From an uncultured Collinsella sp. (GTDB lineage Bacteria > Actinomycetota > Coriobacteriia > Coriobacteriales > Coriobacteriaceae): a stretch of DNA of 21,969 bases. Each line of letters begins with the position of its first letter. Position 1 is the stretch's first letter. Below are positions 16,153 to 21,969 of this stretch, piece after piece. The position numbers were made by a program, and so were the translations under genes. Where the stretch lies: positions 1-21,969 of the forward strand of contig CAAFGE010000054.1 in the NCBI GenBank assembly GCA_900762355.1. The letters are read 5' to 3'. The notes beneath the pieces are model-generated. The model had not been told where the DNA came from. It saw only the letters and a program-made list of their open reading frames with translations, and ran no database searches.

Positions 16153-17169
16153 CTACTTGAGCTTTAGCGCCTCCATCATGGGCACGGCGGCGTCCCAATC
16201 GATCTTCCAGCCAATCGACACGCGGACGGTTTCACCCGTTGCGGGAGCCGTCGCAAACAGCGTATGGCCGTTGTCGGGACCGGTAAAGCGCAGCCACGTT
16301 ATGCCGTTGTACTCGACCTGGTCGGTTGTTGTCTCCTTGCCTTCGTAGACCTGCTCTAGGCTTGCAACCTCTTCCTCCGGCGAGCGCGGGAAGATGCTGA
16401 TGTGCAAGCGTCCTCCAGTCTCGTCGTGGAAGAAGTCTGCCTTTTCGTGCTCTTCGTTGGACGAATCCAGCGTGTACCCATCGGCGGCCTCGATACTGTA
16501 CGATGCGCAATCGATGCCGGTCATATTGGCCGCGTCACCAGAATCGGCCACACCGCCGGCCGCCTTGAACTCCTTGGTCTCGCACCCCGTGGTGTCAAAG
16601 TGCATGGCCTCATGATTCTTGGCGGGGGCGTAAGCATCTACGAACTCGACAGTGATGGGCCCGTAGTACGCCGTCTTGGGCGCCCAGAAATACACGTACT
16701 CAACAGTCTCGCCCGGACCGATATCTGGCCTCTCGGAAAGATCGATGCCCTCGTGAAGCTCATCGGGAGCCTCGCTTGCAACGTAATCGAGCACGGCCGC
16801 CTTGCCGGAAGTAAACAACGGGTCGCCTGCCTCAAGATCGCCCTGGGCAGCATGCACGTTAAAGGAGCTAAACGTCCTGTTCTTTGCATTGTTGTTGGTG
16901 ATCTTGACGTGCAGGTAAAAGCCGTCCTGCAGCTTAGCGTCGCCGCGATAGAACGTACCGTGGGCTACCGACTCATAGGTTATACCAGCTACCTCGACCG
17001 TCTGCGACTCATAGGCCTTCTTCTCTACGGGAGCACTGCCGCCGCCCGAGCTGCCAGCCGAGCCACTCGGCGCATTTCCGCCGCAACCGGTAAGCGTGCA
17101 AGCCAGCACGGCCGAAAGCGTCACGGTGGGAATTCCTAACAGCAGCTTCTTCGTCATGGGCTTCATCAT
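16153..17169 (-). CDS. secreted lipoprotein of unknown function, two beta-rich domains
   Basis: This 338-residue protein has a lipoprotein signal: MMKPMTKKLLLG, a hydrophobic core, and the lipobox LTGC. A Gly/Ser-rich linker of about 20 residues (GGNAPSGSAGSSGGGSAP) follows. Residues about 45-190 look like an Ig/telokin-like DUF4352- or DUF5067-type domain (DGFYLHVKITNNNAKNRTFSSF and PGETVEYVYFWAPKTAYYGPITVEF). The C-terminal part (about 215-338) is a second beta-rich domain with a Trp-rich end (GWKIDWDAA). AAGGAG eight bases before ATG 17169 selects this start over upstream in-frame ATGs and is consistent with the signal peptide. The next codon is also ATG (17166). The gene is monocistronic with a strong terminator, and divergent from the topoisomerase pair. 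No function is assigned; a surface-bound binding protein is plausible. Confidence 0.85.
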   Translation of the reverse strand: MMKPMTKKLLLGIPTVTLSAVLACTLTGCGGNAPSGSAGSSGGGSAPVEKKAYESQTVEVAGITYESVAHGTFYRGDAKLQDGFYLHVKITNNNAKNRTFSSFNVHAAQGDLEAGDPLFTSGKAAVLDYVASEAPDELHEGIDLSERPDIGPGETVEYVYFWAPKTAYYGPITVEFVDAYAPAKNHEAMHFDTTGCETKEFKAAGGVADSGDAANMTGIDCASYSIEAADGYTLDSSNEEHEKADFFHDETGGRLHISIFPRSPEEEVASLEQVYEGKETTTDQVEYNGITWLRFTGPDNGHTLFATAPATGETVRVSIGWKIDWDAAVPMMEALKLK

Positions 17170-17467
17170 CCTCACCGCTCCTTTCGGCTTACAGCTCATC
17201 CGTTGCCCGAGTCCCAAGTCGACTCCGTGGCATCGGCCTCCACTATGAGCGTATGGCGAAAAGCAGCGCCGGCGAAGTGACCCGTGGCCCAACTAGCAAC
17301 CGCCCAGCATCCCCTATGGACCAAAAAGACTCGTATACGCACGCCCTCGGCCCATAAAATGAGACGCCTGTCCCAATGTTCGATTCAATCCAACAATCCG
17401 CATGGCACGTTTTTGACAAACGCATCCAACCGCAAACGTAGCAGGACGCATTCGACCGCCTTCAAAC

Positions 17468-17504
17468 TTACTCGGACAGAACCGACTCGGTTTTGTCCGA
17501 GTAA
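17468..17504. repeat. strong 37-nt hairpin in the divergent intergenic region
   Basis: TTACTCGGACA (17468-17478) pairs perfectly with TGTCCGAGTAA (17494-17504). The pairing continues inward through a G-T wobble and AACCG/CGGTT to a 3-nt loop, about 17 bp in all. Neither strand has a terminal T-tract, and no flanking gene ends here. An operator, cruciform or small-RNA end is therefore more likely than a routine terminator. Confidence 0.65.
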
Positions 17505-17523
17505 ACGCTGTTCCACCAAATTC

Positions 17524-17537
17524 CGAACGATTGTTCG
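17524..17537. promoter_or_regulatory. LexA/SOS box candidate (CGAAC-N4-GTTCG)
   Basis: CGAACGATTGTTCG is a perfect 5+5 dyad with a 4-bp spacer, the form of the Gram-positive and actinobacterial LexA operator. By chance a fixed 10-base pattern is expected about once per million bases. It lies about 100 bp upstream of the topoisomerase B start codon and 17 bp upstream of the candidate -35 box, so repression by simple promoter overlap is uncertain. Confidence 0.55.
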
Positions 17538-17553
17538 ATGGATTTCGTGTTAG

Positions 17554-17582
17554 TTGGAATCGCCTATGGGCTGGGCTATGCT
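17554..17582 (+). promoter_or_regulatory. candidate promoter of the topoisomerase operon
   Basis: TTGGAA (17554-17559) and TATGCT (17577-17582) are separated by 17 bp, each matching four of six consensus bases. The predicted start near 17589 gives a leader of about 48 nt before ATG 17637. A TTGACT at 17586 has no good partner -10 box. Confidence 0.35.
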
Positions 17583-17636
17583 ACCTTGACTATCTATATG
17601 ACTTAAACGTAGCAAAGGAGCACCGAGAGAGCGAGT

Positions 17637-19634
17637 ATGGCAAAAAACACCGCAAACTATGGTAACGACAGTATCCGCCAGCTCAAGGACGAGGAGCGCG
17701 TACGTCTGCGCCCCGCCGTCATCTTTGGCTCGGACGGGCTCGACGGCTGCGCGCATGCCGCCTTCGAGATCCTGTCCAACGCCGTTGACGAGGCGCGCCA
17801 GGGCTACGGCAAGCTCATCACCCTTACCGCCTTTCGCGATGGCTCTATCCAGGTAGAGGACAACGGCCGCGGCTGCCCGCTCGACTGGAACCCCTCCGAG
17901 AAGCGCTTTAACTGGGAGCTCGTCTTCTGCGAGCTCTACGCCGGTGGCAAATACAACAACAACCAGGGCGGCGACTACGACTTCTCGCTCGGTACCAACG
18001 GCCTGGGCTCGTGCGCGACCCAGTACGCCTCCGAGTACATGGACGTCACAGTTTGGCGCGACGGCAACAAGTACTCCCTGCACTTTAAAAAGGGCAAGGT
18101 CGTCGGCGCCAAAAAGAAGGCACTCGAGATTGAGCCCAGCGACGAGAACCGCACCGGCACCACCATCAAGTGGCGCCCCGATCTCGAAGTCTTTACCTCC
18201 ATCAGCATCCCCCACGATTGGTATCGCGAGACCATGCGCCGCCAGGCCGTGGTCAACGCCAACGTGACCTTCCGCCTGCGCATTGAGGGCGACGATGGCG
18301 AGTTTTCCGAAGAGGACTTTTGCTACCCCAAGGGCATCGAGGACTACGTGCTCGAGAAGGTCGGTACCGACTACCTTACCGAGCCCTTCTTTATCGAGGC
18401 CGACCGTCGCGGTCGCGACCGCGAGGACCTGCCCGACTACAACGTAAAGATTACCGCGTGCATGTGCTTCTCGCGCACCTTCATGATGCAGGAGTACTAC
18501 CACAACTCGTCGTGGCTCGAGAACGGCGGCTCGCCCGAGAAGGCGGCCCGTAGCGCTCTGACCAGCGCCATCGATGCTTACATTAAGCAACAGGGCAAGT
18601 ACAACAAAAACGAGAGCGGCATCAAATGGCAGGACGTCCAGGACTGCCTGGTGCTGGTGACCAACTGCTTCTCCACCCAGACGTCCTACGAAAACCAGAC
18701 TAAGAAGGCCATCAATAACCGCTTTATCCAGCAGGCCATGACGGCATTCTTTAAGGAGCGCCTCTCGACCTATCTAATCGAGAACAAGGACGCCGCCAAT
18801 AAGATCGTGGAGCAGGTGCTCATCAACAAGCGCTCGCGCGAGAACGCCGAGAAGACCCGTCAGAGCATCAAGACCAACCTGCAGCAGAAGACCGACATGG
18901 CCAACCGCGTGCAGAAGTTCATCGACTGCCGTTCCAAGGACAAGACCCGCCGCGAGATCTACATCGTAGAGGGCGACTCGGCAGCAGGCGCCATTCGCAC
19001 CTCGCGCGATGCCGAGTTCCAGGGCGTCATGCCCGTCCGCGGTAAGATCCTCAACTGCCTGAAGGAGGACTATCCGCGCATCTTTAAGTCCGACATCATC
19101 ATGGACCTCATGCGCGTGCTGGGCTGCGGCGTGGAGATCAAAGACAAGCGCATCAAGAACCTTGGCGCCTTTGACCTGGACAACCTCAACTGGAACAAGG
19201 TCATTATCTGTACGGACGCCGACGTCGACGGTTACCACATCCGCACGCTTGTGCTCACCATGCTCTATCGCCTGGTGCCCACGCTCATCGAAGAGGGTTA
19301 CGTGTATATCGCCGAGTCGCCGCTCTACGAGATCAATTGCAAAGAAAAGACCTACTTTGCCTACACCGAGCTCGAAAAGAACGGCATCCTTAAGGAGATT
19401 GGCGACCAAAAGTGCTCCATCAACCGCTCCAAGGGTCTTGGTGAGAACGATCCGGACATGATGTGGCTCACCACCATGAACCCCGAGACGCGCCGCCTGA
19501 TCAAGGTGGAGCCCGAGGACGTCACCAAGATGGAAACCATGTTCAACCTGTTGCTGGGCAACGACGAGGCAGGCCGCAAGCGCCATATCTCCGAGCACGG
19601 CAAGGAATACCTGGACCAGCTGGACCTGCAATAG
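17637..19634 (+). CDS. parE: type IIA DNA topoisomerase subunit B (ParE/GyrB type)
   Basis: This 665-residue ATPase and metal-binding subunit of a type II topoisomerase is a partner of the next gene. The GHKL ATPase shows FEILSNAVDEA with catalytic Glu44 and Asn48, VEDNGRG (73-79), and GTNGLGS (119-125), a variant of the usual GLHGVG. The transducer has the YENQTKKAINN motif at about 351-361 (FEGQTKxKLGN in typical enzymes). The TOPRIM domain shows VEGDSAAG with Glu445 and CTDADVDGYH, with the DxD aspartates at about 527-531 and Tyr where Ala is usual. The C-terminal RSKGLGE motif is intact. Many hallmark motifs are slightly changed, so this is a divergent paralogue and probably not the main gyrase. 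The ParE assignment rests on its pairing with a subunit lacking a GyrA box. GAGAGAG five bases before the ATG serves as ribosome-binding site. A possible SOS box lies upstream. Confidence 0.9.
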   Translation: MAKNTANYGNDSIRQLKDEERVRLRPAVIFGSDGLDGCAHAAFEILSNAVDEARQGYGKLITLTAFRDGSIQVEDNGRGCPLDWNPSEKRFNWELVFCELYAGGKYNNNQGGDYDFSLGTNGLGSCATQYASEYMDVTVWRDGNKYSLHFKKGKVVGAKKKALEIEPSDENRTGTTIKWRPDLEVFTSISIPHDWYRETMRRQAVVNANVTFRLRIEGDDGEFSEEDFCYPKGIEDYVLEKVGTDYLTEPFFIEADRRGRDREDLPDYNVKITACMCFSRTFMMQEYYHNSSWLENGGSPEKAARSALTSAIDAYIKQQGKYNKNESGIKWQDVQDCLVLVTNCFSTQTSYENQTKKAINNRFIQQAMTAFFKERLSTYLIENKDAANKIVEQVLINKRSRENAEKTRQSIKTNLQQKTDMANRVQKFIDCRSKDKTRREIYIVEGDSAAGAIRTSRDAEFQGVMPVRGKILNCLKEDYPRIFKSDIIMDLMRVLGCGVEIKDKRIKNLGAFDLDNLNWNKVIICTDADVDGYHIRTLVLTMLYRLVPTLIEEGYVYIAESPLYEINCKEKTYFAYTELEKNGILKEIGDQKCSINRSKGLGENDPDMMWLTTMNPETRRLIKVEPEDVTKMETMFNLLLGNDEAGRKRHISEHGKEYLDQLDLQ

Positions 19635-19679
19635 CAGCAAATCGATAACGACGGCCCATAAGAAGTTCAAGAGGAAATC

Positions 19680-21920
19680 GTGGCAAAGAAGAAGACGAAG
19701 AACCAGCCAAAGAAAAAGCAGGTCAACGCCGAGAACGTCATCGGCCTGCACTCCGAGGTCACCGACCAGCCGATTACGCAGACGCTCGAGGTCAACTACA
19801 TGCCCTACGCTATGAGCGTCAACGTCTCGCGTGCATTCCCCGAGATTGACGGCTTTAAGCCCTCGCACCGCAAGCTGCTCTACACCATGTACAAAATGGG
19901 CCTGCTCAAGGGCGAGCGCCAGAAGAGCGCAAACATCGTGGGCCAGACCATGAAACTCAACCCGCACGGCGATGCCGCAATCTACGAGACGATGGTGCGT
20001 CTGGCCACCGGCAATGAGGCGCTGCTTGCCCCCTTCGTGGAGTCGAAGGGCAACTTTGGCAAGTACTATTCGGGCGACCTGAGCTACGCCGCCTCGCGTT
20101 ACACCGAGGCCAAGCTCTCCCCCATCAGCGCCGAGATCTTCAAGGACATCGACAAGGACCCGGTCGACTTTATCGACAGCTACGACGGCGCCATGAAGGA
20201 GCCGCGCCTGCTGCCCACCACGTTCCCCAATATCCTCGTCTCAGCCAACAAGGGCATCGGCGTCGCCATGGCGTCCGATATCTGCGGCTTCAACCTCAAC
20301 GAGGTCTGCGCCGCCACAATGCACTACCTGCAGGACCCCGACTGCGACCTGCTCGAGTACATGCCCATGCCCGACTTCTCGACCGGCGGCGAGATTATCT
20401 ACCGCCGCGAGGAGATGGAGAAGATCATCGAGACCGGCCTTGGCAGCTTCCAGATTCGCTCCCGCTGGCGCTGGATTCCCGAAGAGCGCATCATCGAAGT
20501 CTACGAGATCCCCTACACCACCAAGACCGATGTCATCATCGAACGCATCGTCAAGCTCTCCAAGGAGGGCAAGGTCAAGGAGATCGCCGACATCCGCGAC
20601 GAAACCGACCTCTCGGGCCTGCGCATCGCCATCGACCTTAAGCGCGGCGTCGATCCCGACAAGCTCATGGCCAAGCTCTATCGCTCGACCACGCTGCAGG
20701 ATTCGTTCTCGTGCAACTTCAACGTGCTCGTCGACGGCTACCCCCGTGTTATGGGCGTGCGCCAGATTCTGCACGAGTGGGTCAAGTGGCGTATTGAGTC
20801 CACGCGCCGCCGCATTAACTTTGACCTAGGCAAAAAGTCCGAGCGCCTGCACCTGCTGCACGGCCTCGAGGCGATCTTGCTCGACATCGACAAGGCCATC
20901 GCCATCATCCGCGGCACCAAGCTCGAAGCCGAGGTCGTGCCCAACCTTATGAAGGGCTTCGACATCGACGAGACCCAGGCCGAGTTTGTTGCCGAACTTA
21001 AGCTCCGCAACATCAACGAGGAGTACATCCTCAACCGCACCAAGGACATCGCCAAGCTTGAGGGCGAGATTGCCGAGCTTGAGGAGATCCTCTCCAGCGA
21101 GGAGAACATCAAGAAGGTCATCAGCGACGAGCTGGCTGCGGTCAACAAGAAATACGTGATGCCGCGCCGCACGGGCAGGATCGAGCCCCACGAGGTCATC
21201 GAGGTAAGCCTGGAGCCCAAGGTCGAGGAGTATCCGGTCACCATCATGCTCTCGCGCGATGGCTACCTTAAGAAGATGACGGACCGCGTGCTTAAGAAGG
21301 CCACCACGCTCAAGTACAAGGACGGCGACAAACCCTTTATCGAGTTCCCGTCCTCCAACACGCACGAGCTGCTGGTCTTTACCAACAAGAGCCAGGTGTA
21401 CAAGTGCAAGGTTTCGGCGTTTGAGGACACCAAGTCGGCCCAGCTGGGCTCGTACCTGCCGACCGATCTTGAGATGGAACCCGATGAGAGTGTCATCTGG
21501 GTCATCGACCCCGAGGACTACAAGGCCGACGTGCTGTTTGTCTTTGAAAACGGCCGCGTGGTGCGCGTCGCGCTTTCTGGATACGTCACCAAGACCAACC
21601 GCAAGCGCCTTAAGAACGCCATCTACGGTGGCAGCAAGCTGCTGTATGCCCAGGTGCTCAAGGAAGATCGCGACATCGCACTGGTCTCGAGCGACTATCG
21701 TTTGATGAACTTCAACACGTCGTTGCTCAAGACCAAGACGACTACCAACACGCAGGGCGTCCAGGCCTTTACGGCCAAGAAGGGCCGCTCGGTCACCACC
21801 GTCGGCACAACCGAGGAAATCCTCGGCGCCGGCGTCTCAGCCGAAAAGTTCACCGCGCAGAGCCTACCCTCCGCCGGTGCCCTCATGAAGGAAAACGACA
21901 TGCCGAGTTTGTTTGACTAA
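19680..21920 (+). CDS. parC: type IIA DNA topoisomerase subunit A (ParC/GyrA type)
   Basis: This is the 746-residue DNA-cleaving subunit. It starts with GTG at 19680, five bases after GAGG and 45 bp downstream of subunit B, so the two genes form one operon. The N-terminus is Lys-rich (MAKKKTKNQPKKKQ). The winged-helix cleavage domain includes the GFKPSHRKLLYTM region and NPHGDAAIYE. The catalytic Tyr141 is in AASRYTEAKLS, followed by FIDSYDGAMKEPRLLPTTFPNIL and the GIGVAM motif. A long coiled-coil tower follows (about 420-490). The C-terminal beta-pinwheel (about 520-720) lacks the GyrA box QRRGGKG, arguing for a decatenating topoisomerase IV-like enzyme, not a supercoiling gyrase. Position Ala99 corresponds to E. 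coli GyrA Ser83 and Glu103 to Asp87 in the quinolone pocket. A weak hairpin follows the stop codon. Confidence 0.91.
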   Translation: MAKKKTKNQPKKKQVNAENVIGLHSEVTDQPITQTLEVNYMPYAMSVNVSRAFPEIDGFKPSHRKLLYTMYKMGLLKGERQKSANIVGQTMKLNPHGDAAIYETMVRLATGNEALLAPFVESKGNFGKYYSGDLSYAASRYTEAKLSPISAEIFKDIDKDPVDFIDSYDGAMKEPRLLPTTFPNILVSANKGIGVAMASDICGFNLNEVCAATMHYLQDPDCDLLEYMPMPDFSTGGEIIYRREEMEKIIETGLGSFQIRSRWRWIPEERIIEVYEIPYTTKTDVIIERIVKLSKEGKVKEIADIRDETDLSGLRIAIDLKRGVDPDKLMAKLYRSTTLQDSFSCNFNVLVDGYPRVMGVRQILHEWVKWRIESTRRRINFDLGKKSERLHLLHGLEAILLDIDKAIAIIRGTKLEAEVVPNLMKGFDIDETQAEFVAELKLRNINEEYILNRTKDIAKLEGEIAELEEILSSEENIKKVISDELAAVNKKYVMPRRTGRIEPHEVIEVSLEPKVEEYPVTIMLSRDGYLKKMTDRVLKKATTLKYKDGDKPFIEFPSSNTHELLVFTNKSQVYKCKVSAFEDTKSAQLGSYLPTDLEMEPDESVIWVIDPEDYKADVLFVFENGRVVRVALSGYVTKTNRKRLKNAIYGGSKLLYAQVLKEDRDIALVSSDYRLMNFNTSLLKTKTTTNTQGVQAFTAKKGRSVTTVGTTEEILGAGVSAEKFTAQSLPSAGALMKENDMPSLFD

Positions 21921-21933
21921 AACAACGGCAGTC

Positions 21934-21948
21934 AAACCGTCATGGTTT
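21934..21948 (+). terminator. weak hairpin after the topoisomerase operon
   Basis: AAACC and GGTTT form a 5-bp stem with a 5-nt loop, 14 bp after the stop codon of subunit A. The stem is short and the following T-run is not long, so this may be only part of a terminator continuing beyond the window. Confidence 0.3.
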
Positions 21949-21969
21949 TACAAAGTAGCGGGGCCCGGA

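Larger units (their letters stand above)
17170..17636. other. 467-bp divergent intergenic region
   Basis: This is a long gap between the lipoprotein gene (minus) and the topoisomerase B gene (plus). It contains a strong hairpin (17468-17504), an SOS-box-like palindrome (17524-17537) and a candidate promoter (17554-17582). A perfect TTGACA lies at 17413-17418, but no good -10 box follows. The 10-mer AAACGTAGCA occurs twice (17434-17443 and 17605-17614). The open frames in this gap run through the hairpin and do not look like protein. Confidence 0.6.

Noticed and set aside
17413..17443. Perfect TTGACA as a -35 promoter box
   Set aside because: No acceptable -10 hexamer occurs 16-18 bp downstream, and a start here would run straight into the hairpin.
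17284..17553. 89-codon plus-strand frame in the divergent intergenic region
   Set aside because: It has basic low-complexity sequence, no ribosome-binding site, and runs through the strong hairpin and SOS box.
18774..19967. Minus-strand open frames antisense to the topoisomerase genes
   Set aside because: Leu/Val/Asp-rich shadows of GC-rich coding DNA; the plus strand carries intact topoisomerase motifs.

Overview
The window looks like chromosomal DNA from a moderately high-GC Gram-positive anaerobe of the Coriobacteriia, most likely Collinsella or a close relative. This is inferred from gene content and style: LuxR-type regulators beside very large Tat-exported surface proteins, an ABC exporter fusion with an oversized extracytoplasmic domain, a CXXC/ferredoxin/TlpA redox cluster, and recurrent short palindromes. 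No rRNA, tRNA, CRISPR array, transposase or phage gene was seen.

Layout from left to right. (1) 1-128 is GC-rich with no recognisable gene. A 36-bp near-perfect palindrome follows, then a tRNA-dihydrouridine synthase on the minus strand. (2) 1383-2516 encodes an unrecognised three-helix membrane protein. It is bracketed by two copies of a TGTGACAAAGG-type palindrome (1150-1180 and 2758-2790) and followed by a 176-bp inverted-repeat element (2563-2738). (3) 2789-6046 (minus) is a MacB/FtsX-type ABC transporter with ATPase and permease in one chain. (4) 6300-8336 (minus) is a three-gene redox unit. Its first gene is a 49-codon CXXC protein starting at GTG. It overlaps a 4Fe-4S polyferredoxin membrane protein starting at TTG, which is followed by a TlpA/ResA-like thioredoxin lipoprotein. 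(5) Divergent from this unit are an OmpR-type response regulator and its histidine kinase (8424-10246). (6) 10247-10494 holds what looks like the 3' end of a decayed guaA with its terminator. (7) 10495-16040 holds a LuxR-type regulator and a 1461-residue Tat-exported, wall- or membrane-anchored protein with an atypical LAGTSD sorting-like motif. (8) 16153-17169 (minus) is a lipoprotein. (9) A 467-bp divergent intergenic region carries a 37-nt hairpin and a canonical CGAAC-N4-GTTCG SOS box, and precedes a type IIA topoisomerase B/A pair (17637-21920).

How the genes may work together. The redox unit is most simply read as a membrane relay: cytosolic or quinol electrons pass through Fe-S clusters to a thiol carrier and then to an extracytoplasmic thioredoxin. 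The divergent two-component system is a natural candidate regulator. The LuxR protein is likely to regulate the adjacent surface protein. The two topoisomerase subunits are co-transcribed and form one enzyme, probably topoisomerase IV-like. The most interesting items are the short CXXC gene with its coupled TTG start, the giant surface protein with LAGTSD, the long inverted-repeat element, and the SOS box upstream of the topoisomerase.
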